Assembly (NCBI GenBank): GCA_024803745.1
Contig: JANJXV010000016.1
Span: forward strand, 44,088,025 to 44,152,024
Reading direction: 5' to 3'
DNA from: Megascapheus bottae
Taxonomy: Eukaryota > Chordata > Mammalia > Rodentia > Geomyidae
DNA length: 64,000 nucleotides
Part shown: positions 23,250 to 35,320 of the stretch, one piece after another
Layout of the letters: each line of letters starts with the position of its first letter
Numbering within the stretch: position 1 is the stretch's first letter
Notes under the pieces: model-generated
The model's database searches: none
What the model was told of the DNA's origin: nothing
What the model saw: only the letters and a program-made list of their open reading frames with translations
Translations under genes and position numbers: made by a program

Positions 23250-23930
23250 CTTGCTAATCAAGATGAATGATTGTGCTTGGAAGAGAGCTAGTACCACTGG
23301 CTTGCAAAAGAGCCCAGAAAATGCTTCAGATAAGCTTCTGTTGCAGCCTTGTGTATGATCCAGATTTTCTGCACTTTCCTTGACTGAATTTTGCCTTTAT
23401 CACAAATGGTTTATCATCACCTGAGACCAGGACAGAGCCCTGTGTGATGTAAATGTATGCCTTTCACATAGGCATCCAAATTTGATGTTCTTTTCTTTTA
23501 TAGTCTCCATGGAAACTTAATATGTAAATACCAGAATTACATCATGCCATTGTCTTAAGGATCATTAAGTCAATTTTGGACCTTTAAAACACAGACATGG
23601 CTTTTTTTCCTATGTCACGTAAGCAATAAAATCATTTTGCATGTGATTTTTGTTTGCTTTTCTGTTCCAGGTGAGTTAATATGCGTGTATCCATGGCCAT
23701 TGAGCTTTAACTTCTGGGTTTTCCATTGACTTTGTAAATATTATTTGGGAATTCATTATTTCTCTGATGTCCTTTCACCCAGATATGCTATAAAATGCTA
23801 ACCTGATTGATAAATGTAATAGTCTTCTGGCATGTTTGTACTGGTTAGCTTCAATATCCAAAGTCAGTTATTAGCATATAATAGTATATAAACAAATACA
23901 ATTGTTCCAAAATTACAAGCAGCCCTGACA
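23250..23930. promoter_or_regulatory. Candidate conserved non-coding block
   Basis: AT-rich and non-repetitive, with CATCTGAAAT-like and ATTA-containing motifs, GTCACGTAAGCAATAAAATC (23,615) and ATGCTAACCTGATTGATAA. No exon, repeat or RNA gene is recognised. It may be regulatory or neutral. Confidence 0.25.
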
Positions 23931-26900
23931 GCTCTAACTCTCCACTGGTTGGATCGCATGGTGAAATATCGTGGCATGGTACGCGATGAGAAAGGGTGTG
24001 GAAATCAGCCTACCCTTCCGTCAGGACGCAGGAGACAAGCTAAGGTGGAGACAGCCTCCCTCCAGCACCAAAAGGAGCATTCCAGGGCCCGCTGACCGGG
24101 CCCGTTCCCCACCCCATACTCACCTCTTCTCATCCCTGCCTGCACTTGAGCTTCAGGAAAAGCACGTGGGGGCTGGAGGTGGCTCAGAGGACGCATGGAC
24201 GAATCCTGGAGAACAGAACCTTCACCAGGCAGCGATGAGCGGGGCAGCAGTGGGAGAAACTGTCCCTCCTGTCACCCTCTAAGGTGTCTGTCTGCAGGGT
24301 CGCCTCGCTGGACAGGCAGGGCCACCTCCGGAACCCGAGGACGCCAACCCAGGCCGGGAAGCATCGAACCCCAGCTGTGTGGGCTCAGGCCCTGCCTGAG
24401 GTAGGGGCTGTGGTGCCAGTCGTTTTCTGGGGAATTTGTAACAGCCAACAGATTGGTGGCCATTGCTCCGCGAACCCTGGAACCGCTTGTCTCTGTGAGA
24501 AAAGGGGAAATAGGCTCCAATTTTTTAAGCCATTACTGTTTATTCTATTTTGTTAATTTTTTTCAAATCAGCAACTTAAAAGACAATTTTGTGTGAAAAA
24601 AGATAATTTTTAACATAAAAATTAAGGTGATTCTTAGGGCTAGAAAGGAAGGTGCAGTTTAAGGGGTGGGGAGGGGGGAGATTAGAGAATAATAACTACA
24701 GCTATATGCCTTATCACACCAGGTAAAAATACCTTATGAATAATATAATCATTGTTCCTGGTTATTGGATATGAAAAAAGATAAGTGTGCCCATGCAGTG
24801 AAATAGAGAAATAGTAGCTGGGTAGAGACTCAACGTGAGTTAAGAATCACGGGGTCATCTAGGGGAGGGTGGATTATTCATACATAGGCCCCTAGGTCAA
24901 TTTAAATTATTAAGTTTATCTCAGTGACCGCAGGGCCAAGACAATTTGTATTGGCTCTTTATCTCTTAGTCCTGTGAGTTCAGGCTTAGCAAGAGGAGGT
25001 TGGTGATGACAGCAGGAATTAAAAACCACAACTAAACTGAAGTAAATCAGCGCAGATCTGATTTCTGTGTAGGCTTTGGATAGCTGAAGACCGCGTCACA
25101 GGAGTCATGCCAGCGGCTGCACGGACTTGTCCGAGTGCCATGAGGCGCTGTTTTCATCTCATTGTTGACATGGCAGTGGTGTCTTTGGGCGTGGGAGCAC
25201 CGAGGAGGGATGTGCCCACCGACTCTTTCTCCAGAACCTTCTCTACCTTCTCTATGAAGGCTGGCACACCCCATGTTCTGAGGAGATGGATCTTTGTCAC
25301 TCGGCTGTGTGCTGTCCCTTGACTGGCTGCCCTTCCACTTTTAAATAGTCAAACTTTAAAAAAAAAAAAAGACAAAACCTTTTTGAAGAACTCTCGCCCA
25401 CCATCCAGGCTCACTACGACTGGCCTGGCCTGCCTCCCCCTCCTCTCCTTTCCTGGACATCCCCCCATGAAGCTACGGCACCCCGACTTCTCTCCATCCC
25501 TGCCAGTCCTGGGGACACTGGACCCCATCTCTCCTCTGATCAACTTCCAAACTCTTCAAGCCTCAGAATAATTCTCACACCTTCACTAAGTCACAGAGAC
25601 AGCAATGACAGCCTCTTCCCACTTTCCTGCTCCCCAGAGCCCGGCTTCCTTTAGCCACAATGGCAGGCTACGACCCTGCATTTGGTTTTCCCTATAATTA
25701 CTTGGTGGTGGCTCTGTGCATAACAGAGCGCATGCTCTATGATGGAGGCCAGGGTAGAGAGCTCTCCTAAGAGTTTCCTTCGGAGGGCAATGGGAAAGCA
25801 CATGCCACGTGGACCTGAGTAGGAGAATGTCAGAGCACTCGATTCTACTCAGGAGGAAAAGTGGGCTTGGATTTCACTTACACCGTGATCAGAATTGCAG
25901 GAAGGAATAGAAGCTCCACACACAGTCCGCTGCTCTTGACAGCACCCATCTGCACAGGACAGAACGCTTCTTCCAGCCGGGACAGGCGAGGCTGGGAGTG
26001 CGTGGAGGATGAGGGCTACCTGGAGTCCAGTTCTGTTTGTCTGCTCTTACCCTGGGGGAAATTATCTGATCGACTAACAAGCAGAAATAAGGTCTCCCAC
26101 AGGAGAAGACAGCAGATCACCCTGCCTGGCCACAGAGACGTGGAGAGCCAGCCCTCACAAGAAACCTCCCCGCAAGCACTTCCGGTTGTTTTGGAGGGGA
26201 GGGTGCTTGGTGTGCACTCATGGATTCACGTGTAGTTGAGGGAGGGTCATCTCCCAGGTGAAAAGGAGCTGATGGTTCAGCTCTCACAGCGCCTTCCCTA
26301 GAGCTGCAGGCTCTTGTGAACAGGGTCCTGGCTAATAACACAAAGGCCTTCCCACTGCAGACCTGCACGGTACCCCTGGCCCAGGTACAAGGCCATTCTA
26401 GAACACACAGAAGCTGCTTCATCCCCCAACAAACAGCCAGGCCCCCGATCACCACGATAGCCCCCAACAGACCACCAGACCCCGGCGCAATCACACCCCA
26501 GTGAACAACCAGACCCTCCCCGCTCACAGCAAAGTCTGACCCCTGAGTCAGGCACCTGAGAAAAGGCATTGTCTTAGCTGCTGCGTTGTTTTGTTCCATC
26601 TGGATATACCACACGCACTAGTATCTCGTGGCTCTCTCTACCTATCCGTCTTCCGGAAAGCGCTCGCTAAGCCTTGTGTAATTTGGCATTCTCAAAATGT
26701 ATTTGATATAATGAACCTTAAAATAGGTTTTGCCTCGGCTATGCTTAGGGATGCGCTAGTTTTCTCCCAGCTCTGGAATCTGAATGTCTCTAGCCACACT
26801 GCCCAAGGCCTACGGATCCCTCCCTCCCTCCTCTCTCCGGCAGGCACGGAGCTGGAGCCCTGAGCAGTAAACCCGCAGCCTCCATCCCTGCCTACCTCTA

Positions 26901-26990
26901 CACACCTCATTTCCCAGCCAATCAAACTCAGCGGCTGGAGCAGTCAGCCAGGCAGCCCTTCCCCTGGAGTTTAAAAGTCCCCTCCTACAA
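23931..26990. other. Non-coding DNA, no gene seen
   Basis: GC-rich parts (24,000-24,500; 25,380-26,560) alternate with an AT-rich part (24,560-24,960). A poly-A of about 13 lies at 25,357-25,370. Overlapping frames of 60-165 codons on both strands lack recognisable domains. No splice-bounded exon can be supported by eye. Confidence 0.5.
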
Positions 26991-27420
26991 TATATATAGT
27001 TAGTCTTAATAAATAAATGACTTGGGCTATGCATTATATATCACTCAAATCCACGAGGACACAAATTATGTATAATACATCGGCTGTGTAATTTATTTAT
27101 TAAGCAAAACGTGAATTTCCCATGCTTGTGTGTGGAGCACAGTTTGTCACCCACAGCTAAATGATGTATTCTTATTAGTCCCACTCAATTACCGAGTCAC
27201 CCCTCTGCATGCGGTGTATTTGTTAATGATAGTGCCACAACACTGCGTTGACAATACCTGCGATTTTAGTGATTCATAACCGCTCCCTAAAACTGTGAAA
27301 ATGATAAATTGACTGCTGTTGATTAAATGCCGCCAACAGTATGTAGCATGTGTGTGTGTCGCAGTTAGGAGTTAAAGAAACAGCATTCCTCAAAATCATT
27401 TAAATATCTAATTAAGCCAA
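26990..27420. promoter_or_regulatory. Strong candidate conserved non-coding element
   Basis: This is an AT-rich, repeat-free block with TTAATAAATAAATGAC, GGCTATGCATTATATATC, GTGTAATTTATTTATTAAGC, TTGTTAATGATAG and TTGATTAAATGCCGCC. At least six CpGs survive in AT-rich context (ACCGAG, TGCGGTG, CTGCGTTG, CTGCGATT, ACCGCT, GCCGCC). Surviving CpGs plus HOX/POU/LIM-type motifs suggest purifying selection. It is the most enhancer-like stretch in the first half of the window. Confidence 0.42.
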
Positions 27421-29690
27421 GCCCTCACTAGATAGCAAGAACTCATCAGAATATGAGAAAGAAAAAAATAAAAAAGGCAGGAAGCTGGGTGGGAGAAGAG
27501 GGAGAAACGCCATCTGTAGACCCTGGCAGACAACGGCCTCCTCGGGTATAAAGAAAGGGTGGGGAAGGGCCCTTGAAGAGAGCCTGGGCACCAGTGCTGG
27601 CCGGGTCAGCTCCCTGGGGTCAGGCCCGGACAAGGAGAGTGCATTCCGGTCCCAGGGGGAAAGAGTAGAGGCAATGGTTTTGAAGGTAGAGCCAGGTCCT
27701 ACAGGCTGGGGAGGAGCCACACAGCCAGGCAGGGGCAGGGCCTTACCAGTCAAGTCCCAACCCCTTGTCCCCTTGGCTTCCACCCCCCAAGAAAGGCTTC
27801 TGAATGCCTCTGCATGACAAATGGCACCAGAAAGGAAAATACCATTTCAAACAAAGATTAATTGTCTTGATGTCTCCAGCTAATTTTTTTTCTCCCCTTA
27901 GCTGAGTCCGCGCAGGTCTTACGGCTCATATTCAAAGCAGCCAGGAACAGAGCCAGCCAATAGGAAGGATGTCGCACAGCAAAGACAGACACCTAGCAGA
28001 GCTGGGGTCCTGCTAAGACTGGCCACAGAGTATGTATTCTTTTCTTTGCAATCCTGAAGCCAAAATATGAGTAAAGCTAGGTGATCTGCTCTCCAAATCA
28101 GTCTTCCTAAATTAGACTCCACCTCTAGCACTTGGAACAGAGGAGCAACCAGACCAAAAGGAAACATGGACTATTTGCTTTGAATATCAGAATTGGCATG
28201 CCTACAACATATTTTTTGTTTTATTTTATAGTTCCTAGAATATCTTTTAATTTCCTTTTAGAATGGCAAAGCTTTGGGCAACTTCACTCTGGTGACTTTG
28301 CCTGAAAACATTGTTTTAAGATAAGGTGAACTACTAATTATTAGGAACACACATCTGGAGTTGGCCATGATGAGAAAGAAAACGTTTCAATATCGCCTTT
28401 TTTTAAAAGTCAATCTCACTCTTGAAACTTAGAAGTCCACAGAAGACGTTATGAAGAAACCTTAGCCTTTTAATGGCCATTGTTCACAGCCATGGCACAA
28501 CTTCTCCCAGGCAAAACCCCGGTGATTTTCCAGTGGAGGACAGAGCTCAGACCTGCACACATGCACCAACTTAATCCTGCTCACTTTTGAAAGTTTTCTG
28601 AGTTCCTTTTTGGTCAAAAGTCCCTGGTGGGTTTACCTCTAATGACATTTAAATGTTTTTACTCTCACATCTGAAGGTAATGCAGCAGTGTCTTGCTAGC
28701 TGTGGAGTCTCTGGAGCCCTGGCTGGCCACCGGCTCTGAGGGAATTGCCTTTCCAGCAGTTCAGAGCCCTCCTCGGTCACCTGACTGCAGGGGGGTGTGC
28801 ATTCGTTTGTGTGTTTGCTGTGTCCATTACAAATACAGCAGGATTGTGAGGCCGCCCTCTGGGACACCACACCCTACAAACATACAGGTCTACAGGTCTA
28901 TGCCAAGAGAGCAGGCTCTGACTAACACAAGTGTCTCCTCGGCAGGGCTCTCCACTGCCACGGCCAGCCTGAAGCCCACGTCCTCTCTTTTCCTCCTCAT
29001 TAACTGCATGACTGTGGGCAATTAACCCACTCTCTGCACCTTAGACTTCACATGTCAGAAATGACAAAAAACGGGCTCAGAGATGACTCCAGTTTCCACC
29101 GTTATCTTTCCTTTAGGTTCCGTTTGCTGTGGCATGTGCCAGCACTCTGGTGTCCACCTTAATCCGGGTCCTCTGGCAGGTCCTGGGCCTGGGGCTGGCA
29201 TCAGGGACTGGCATCGAGGGGCTGGCATCCGGGACTGGCACTGGCACACACTGGCATGGGGCTGGCTGGCCTCAGCCCACGCTGGCATGGGTGTGAACTG
29301 GGCACACTCGCTTGGCATCCAATGAAACATGGCTTGGAAAGTGCTTCCCTGGGGGATCTGATTCTCTGCCCACCAGCTCACTATGGGATTGGTCACTCCA
29401 GGACCTGCCTCTGAGTCCATGCGACCCTTCCCATCGGTACTGGGCGCAGCCAGCTCATCCTGCCCATCTGTGTCTGGGACGCTTCCTTGGCCTCCCTCCT
29501 CAGCTCCCCCTCCAGTGTTTACAGGGATGCCATGATGACTGTGGGGAAATCGCACCCTGCACAGCCACCTCATCAACACCCAGGTAGCTGCTCCCAGCCC
29601 CACCAGCTGCACCGGGCCCCCACCAATTAGGCATTTTCTAGAAAATTCTTCAATAGCAGTGTCATGGACCAATTTCCTTCCCAGGCCTCC
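27421..29690. other. Non-coding DNA, no gene seen
   Basis: GC-rich at 27,470-27,790 and 28,690-29,690, AT-rich at 27,820-28,680. A minus-strand frame of 205 codons (29,055-29,672) overlaps a degenerate direct repeat and has no recognised domain. No gene is supported. Confidence 0.5.
29180..29295 (+). repeat. Degenerate GGGACTGGCAT-type repeat
   Basis: CTGGCAT or CTGGCAC recurs at least nine times, often preceded by GGGA or GGGG (for example GGGGCTGGCATCAGGGACTG). Spacing varies between 6 and about 20 bp. It is a decayed or incipient minisatellite. Confidence 0.75.
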
Positions 29691-29739
29691 TGCTTCTTAT
29701 TTTTTTCCCCAAACTCGTAGAAAACTTTTAAATGCAAAG

Positions 29740-30095
29740 TAGTTTAAGGGAGGGGAAAGAAACCCAGAATTCTATTAAATAAAAATCCTAAAAGCATAAA
29801 TTGATGACAAACAAGAGTGTCATCGTTTTCCACAAATGAAGCTGTTAGGAGATCTCCTGTGAGACAATTTATGCCGCGAAATGGAAATGGAAAAATTCTT
29901 AAAAGATTGTTCAGCTGCAAAAGTGAAGCTGGGGTGGGGGGAGGGAAGAGCCCTTAGACCATGAACAGCAGCTGTGCAATTAGAAAGTGGATGCTTTATC
30001 TCACAACTGTGCAGAGCAACAAATAGAAAAATAGTGCAGCTCCTGGAGTCCTCAGCTGATTAGATCAGGGCCGCAGTACAAGTCCTTGGGAGCCA
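29740..30095. promoter_or_regulatory. Candidate conserved non-coding element
   Basis: Non-repetitive block with ATTTATGCCGCGAAATGG (two CpGs in AT-rich context), AACAGCAGCTGTGCAATTAG and CAGCTGATTAGATCAGGG. E-box (CAGCTG) and homeodomain cores are adjacent. Inference only. Confidence 0.32.
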
Positions 30096-32440
30096 TTGCT
30101 TGGCTGGCCTGAGTCTTCTAAGAGAGAAGAGGATACTCCCTTTGCGCCCTCGGCATCCCCAGGTCTCACAGAACGGGGCAATCAAAGCTTAGATTCCGGT
30201 ATAGTTCAGAGAAAAGTTCCCTCCCCTCATGGTGGTCCTCAGACCACCTTCAGGGAAAAATGCAGGCTGCCAAAGGAGAGAGGCCCATCCCCAAACACCC
30301 TCCTCCACCTCCACAACTTGAAATCCAGTCACGCTTCTTTGTTCTTTGTTTTCAGGAGACGTGTAAGGATCACTAACTCAAGTCCAAATATCCTAGCAAT
30401 GGTTTCCCCCTATGCCTACAAAGAGGCACACATCACCAGTTCACAAATAATAATAAAATCACCAAGAAAGAAAGCTATTAACACAACTCAGTCAGAGATA
30501 AACTCAGAGGCCAAGATGACGGTGGGTATCAGTTCTTATAAGTTGAAGGCCATACTTCCTTTACAATAGGTTGGAACCCTGTAACCACATAATTGCCTCG
30601 ATGTTGTATCCCTGGTATCCCATGTCATTTTTCCAATCCCTTTCTGACGCTATGTTTGTAATCATGGACAGAATACACACGATTTCAATTTAGAAAACAG
30701 TGAGAATCAAACTACACAGGTGTACGGAGCCCGGAGCAAGTAACGTAAGCCCTTGGAAGTTTTTCCACAGCGCCTCTTGTAGGAGAAACACCGTCACCCA
30801 TCCACGCTCAGAGGATGGACCAGAAGCGCAGCAAGTGAGACCTGAGTGGCAATGGCGGCCTTGCAAGATCAGGTGTGTCTCCGAGGGTAGGCACGCTCCA
30901 CTGAATCTCCACAGCAACCGTATGCCCAGCACACCCCAAATCCTCTCCCTCATTCCTCTGGTTCAAGAAATATGGGGCTCATGTTCTCTCCCAGACATCG
31001 GTTGTGGCGTTTTCTTGGGTACTTGGTAACATGTGGGTCCTGAGGCCGGGTGAATTTTAGAAGTGGGTCTTCAGCCATCTCCCCTCCTTTGGTCCTCTGT
31101 GGCTGGAAAGCTTGTGTACTTTCCGGCACATTTCACCCCATTTTCTCATCTTGATTCCATCCATTGTTCCCTTTGCTAACCAGTCCCACCCCCTCCTAGG
31201 CCTTCCTGTTTTCCACCAGTTTCCCAAAGCACGGATTCTGTCACATGCACAAGTCATCCTGCAAGCAAGCTACCGGTGGCTTTCCACCCCGAACTGAACA
31301 CCTTGTCTTAGAGATCGACGGTCCATGACTTTGTTTCCAGCACAATTGAGGCAGCTGAAAGCTGGAATGGACACTCCTGGAAGGCTCTCTCCACCAGTGC
31401 CAGATGCGGTAAGCTTAAGGAAGAAAGGGGAAACACAAGAGACCACACTCAGCGGTCAGAGCCATGCCCCCTTCACAGTAGGCACAGCCAATATGGTGGG
31501 ATGTTGTCTTGCTTCTTTGTGATTCATCTTTGAAAATGCAAAGACCCTGGGACCCTCTCCACAGATCCACCCTGATGCAAGGGTGACTGCTTCCAGAGAA
31601 GGCTGTGGGACTGGTGAGTGTGGTCAGCTCAGGGAAACATAGAGTCTGAAGGGACCCCGAGAGGGCACCAGTAAAGCCTGCCCCTTCTCTCCTAATGAAG
31701 ATTGGGGATGTTATCTCATAGTAGCAGATGACAAAAAAATCATAGGTGAAATTATGACCAAGAGAAATAAGAGAATTCTTAAAATCCTAGAGGAAAGGAG
31801 GAAGATGAGTGAGAAGGAGACGGAGGAAGAAATGTGGCAGATGGAAGACGGTATAAACAGGGGCGGAGCGGGGAAGGCAGCACCCAGGAAAAGTAATGCC
31901 ATCCTGACGCTGGAGAGGAGGAGCCAGCCCTGGGTTCGAAGCCAGGCAGGACGTTCTGAGGAACTGACTGAGCACTGAAAACCTGGAGCAGAGAAACAAG
32001 GGATGGCCGCCGGTGCTGGCTGCTCATGTCCACAGAGCTCTGGGCATAGAAGAAGGCGGGAGCAGCCGGTCTACGACCTGGTGGACCCACATGAAGGGCA
32101 CTCAGGCTAGGGAGCTCCGCCAGGCCTGGGACCCAAAGGGGCTTTTGTCAATACTTAAAATGGCAATGGATGGGCGGGCGTGTCTAGGAAAGCACAGTGT
32201 GTGGTGCCATCGGTGAGACCTGGCCTTGCTGCCCCCTGTCTGATGTAGCTGGCGGTGAATGGGTCCCCTCAGGGCGGGGGAGCCGGCCAAGACACCCGAG
32301 CCTCCCCCCCACCCTGCCCGCAAGGAGTTGTGAGAAGCAGAGGCAGGCCTGGCCCTCTGTGCAGTAGAAGTTGCTAAATGCAGCATGTTCCTGGTTCATT
32401 TCCTTCTCCTGCTGGATTTTTGCCTTCTAAGAAAAGATTC
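30096..32440. other. Non-coding DNA, no gene seen
   Basis: Mixed sequence with a purine-rich stretch around 31,755-31,830. Frames of up to 157 codons (30,096-30,569) overlap others and show no family resemblance. No exon is supported. Confidence 0.5.
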
Positions 32441-32443
32441 AAA

Positions 32444-32501
32444 AGGAAGGAGGAGGAGGAGGAGGAGGAGGAGGAGGAGGAGGAGGAGGAGGAGGAGGAG
32501 G
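32444..32501 (+). repeat. (GGA)n trinucleotide microsatellite
   Basis: About 18 GGA/GAG units are uninterrupted. They yield poly-Glu, poly-Arg or (on the minus strand) poly-Leu runs in overlapping frames, which should not be taken for coding evidence. The purine strand could form triplex or G-rich structure. Confidence 0.95.
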
Positions 32502-32639
32502 CCCAGTGGCAGCAGCGGGCGCTCCCGCACCGGGCTTCGAGGTGGCCGTCCTACACGTCCCTGTGTCCTTCTCAGGCCCCAGTCACACATCACTCATCTT
32601 GTCACATTGAACTCCGGATGCTCCTGCCCTAGAGAATGC

Positions 32640-32970
32640 TCTGACTCTGGCAATTTTTCTTCATTCTCACTAACAATTTGGTAATGAAATATTGATTTTT
32701 AGTTAGATTCATATTGATGCTATTAGGTTTGCATTGATAAATCATGCTGGCCTCCTGTCTGGGAGCTGGAGACTGCTACCCAGAGCCCTGGAGATTACAA
32801 TCAACTCATTGATGTGTTAATTTGATGGATTTTTTTTGCCTTCTCTTAGAAGGAGTGGGAGGGTAAAGGAAGATTTTCCAGTGAGGCTGTTGTAAAGTTT
32901 TCACAGTGAAATCAGAGACAGTAATTGCAGGCTTCTCAGGGTACATTTGCCTCCAAAGAAGCCTTGGCCA
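32640..32970. promoter_or_regulatory. Candidate conserved non-coding element
   Basis: ATTTGGTAATGAAATATTG, GCATTGATAAATCATGC, GATTACAATCAACTCATTG and GTGTTAATTTGATGG are packed into 180 bp with no repeat identity. This fits an enhancer bound by homeodomain factors, as inference. Confidence 0.35.
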
Positions 32971-33554
32971 GGACATTAAAAGCAGGAAGTGGCTGAGGGC
33001 TGGGGGAGTGTGGATGGAAGGGGGCTAGACAGGAATTTCAGAGGATATGACACACCTTGTAAACCCCTCTCCGGTGAGGTCTACTTGAGTCAGGTAGAGG
33101 CCATCCCAGGATGAACTGGCCATCTGGAGACTTGGCCCCTGCACGTAGAGGTATGCTGAGCCTGAGGCCACAGCTCCCTGGGGGCTGCAGGGTAGGGCAG
33201 GGCCATCTCACCCCAGGCTTTTCCCTGGGAAGCACCACTTAGCAAGCTGTGTCCTTGCATCTGCAGTCTATGGAGAACAGCGGCTGGAGTTGATTTATGG
33301 GCCTGTGCAAATGTAATGCTGTCATTAAGGGACAAGGCTGTACCTAGGGATCATGCTGTGATTTCCTTCCAGACCCAGCATCTAGAGGGACGCAGCCAAC
33401 AGCAGGGGAAGGGGGTCTCCGAACCTGCCTTAGAGCCAAGTCTTAGGTCTTTACCTCTGATCACTCCACAGCCATCATGTCCTCCTGGTATGCTCAAATA
33501 GCATCTCACACAGAGATGGCCAAGCCCATCAGTGAAATCCGCGTGCGTGTGTGC

Positions 33555-33598
<44 letters not shown>

Positions 33599-35087
33599 CA
33601 GATGCCAGCCCCACTTTCTGAATCAAGCACATGCATGCCCTCACACTCGCGCTCATGCCTGGAGAGAGGAAGGTGTGGGGCCGCTGGCAGGAGTGAGGAA
33701 GTGTATGTCCGCCTCCTCCTGCGTCCTCAGCATGCAGAAGGCTCCCCCTCACCCCCACCCCGCTGCACCTGCCGCCCAGGCCTTGTCAGAAAACAACAGA
33801 CTAAAGACCCTGCCTGGAGCTTCCTCTGAGGAAGTCCCTCTTTCTCCTCCTGGTCACTCTGAGGACAGCAACACTGGCCTTTCTCAAAGATGAAATAGTG
33901 TGTGTGTGTATGTGTCTTGTCTGTCCATCTGACTCTGGGGAAGAGGACAGGGACTCGGGATCTACTTCTGATACAGTCAGTGAGGCCCAGAAAGCAAGAA
34001 CTCTGTACAGCACATGCCCCATGGCCACTGGGGTCTTCTCACTGCCGAGCCCTCCTGAGTTCGTCCTTCCCTGGCTCAACCGTGACTGGCCATTTACTTT
34101 GCAGTGTGGCCTTGTACATGTCCATGAAAGAACCTAAGTGTCCAGGGTCAGGAGCCTGCCTTCCCCTAGAACACAGCACGAGGCGCCCTGCAGACCTGCA
34201 GTACGACGCACCCGGATTTCTGCTCTGCCCCACCCCTAAGTTCCTCCTAGGTCCCACTCTCCGGTCCCCAAACCACCTTTTCCACAGCCCTCAGATGAAA
34301 CTCACACCAGTCCTCCCACCTCTACGTCCTGGCTTTTCTGTGGTCAATAACATGTCCATCTATTCCATAGAGTTTTGTGAGTGTTGGGTTTTTTACCATC
34401 TTCACAAGCTCTCTGATCAAAGGGTCTGTGTTGGCATCTTATCTGCATCCAATGGGCCTGGCACAGGATGATAGGGCCAGGCAAAACCCACCATCCCGGC
34501 CCGTGGTGTGGGTCTCTTCAGGGTCTGAAACATCAAGCTTTCTGAAGTAGCTAGAAGATGGCTTCTCACGTCACTGACTGGGAGGGCTGGTCACTGTACC
34601 ACAAAGCTCTAACAGCGTGGAGAAAAACACACCTTCTTAAAGGGAGACTCTGTACTTGTGGGCACAGTGACTTTGAAGCCACAGTCAACATGCAGGCCAT
34701 GCTCGTGCAGGCAGTGCTGATGTCAGGGCAGACCACGGAAGGAGTGTACCCTGGACCCCTGGATCACCTTGCCTGGGGAGGGGACAGCCAGGACCTCTGC
34801 CAAGGTCACAGGGGCCACCCTGTGCTCACAGCCCCAAAGGCAGCGTGGCGAGCGAGACCAGCCTCACCCTGAACCCATCATGTGTGAACCAGCCACCATG
34901 CCATTCTCCTGGGCACTGACTGCAGTGACCAAGGACAGGAAGGCATCTGAGGCCTCAGGCTCAAAGTGGCACACTGGGTTTTCTGTTATTTCTTATTTTG
35001 AGTGTGTAGGCAATGTTCGGAACTTAGTGATTTCTCATATCTACTAATTTTTGACTTCTTCCAAGGGCCTCACACTCTAGAGACAGA
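32971..35087. other. Non-coding DNA left of the giant array, no gene seen
   Basis: GC-rich mixed sequence with a GT microsatellite (listed) and a small one at 33,898-33,911. A 189-codon plus frame (33,902-34,471) begins in the GT repeat and has no recognisable domain. The last part, up to CTCTAGAGACAGACCACC at about 35,075-35,092, leads directly into the minisatellite. Confidence 0.5.
33541..33597 (+). repeat. (GT)n microsatellite
   Basis: GCGTGCGTGTGTGCGTGC followed by about 19 pure GT units. The CG-containing start shows interruptions at one end only. Confidence 0.96.
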
Positions 35088-35320
35088 CCACCTGAGGGAA
35101 ACCCACACCAAGTCCACCTGAGGAGAATCCACACCAAATCCACCTGATGAGAAACCCACACCAAGCCCACCTGAAGAGAAAACACACTAATTCCACCTGA
35201 GGAGAAACCCACAAAGAGCACACCTGAGGAGAAACCACACCAAGTCCACCTGAGAGAAACCCACACCAAGCCCAAATGAAAAGAAACCACTCCAAATACA
35301 CATGAACAGGAACCACAACA
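35088..35320 (+). repeat. Diverged left edge of the 26-bp minisatellite (about 9 units)
   Basis: Units similar to the main array but with many private changes: CCAAATCCACCTGATGAG, AACACACTAATTCCACC, CCCACAAAGAGCACACC, CCAAGCCCAAATGAAAAG and CTCCAAATACACATG. Several units carry an extra C (27 bp). They are probably the oldest surviving units, excluded from homogenisation. Two edge variants reappear inside the array (at 36,644 and 36,774, and at 42,335), showing occasional exchange with the interior. Confidence 0.9.

Noticed and set aside
25357..25370. Processed pseudogene tail at the poly-A run
   Set aside because: No recognisable coding sequence precedes it and no flanking duplication was found.
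29055..29672. 205-codon minus-strand frame as a gene
   Set aside because: It contains the degenerate CTGGCAT repeat and no recognisable domain, and is open on both strands.
32378..32684. Poly-Glu/poly-Arg proteins at the GGA repeat
   Set aside because: The homopolymeric residues come solely from the (GGA)n microsatellite, in several frames at once.
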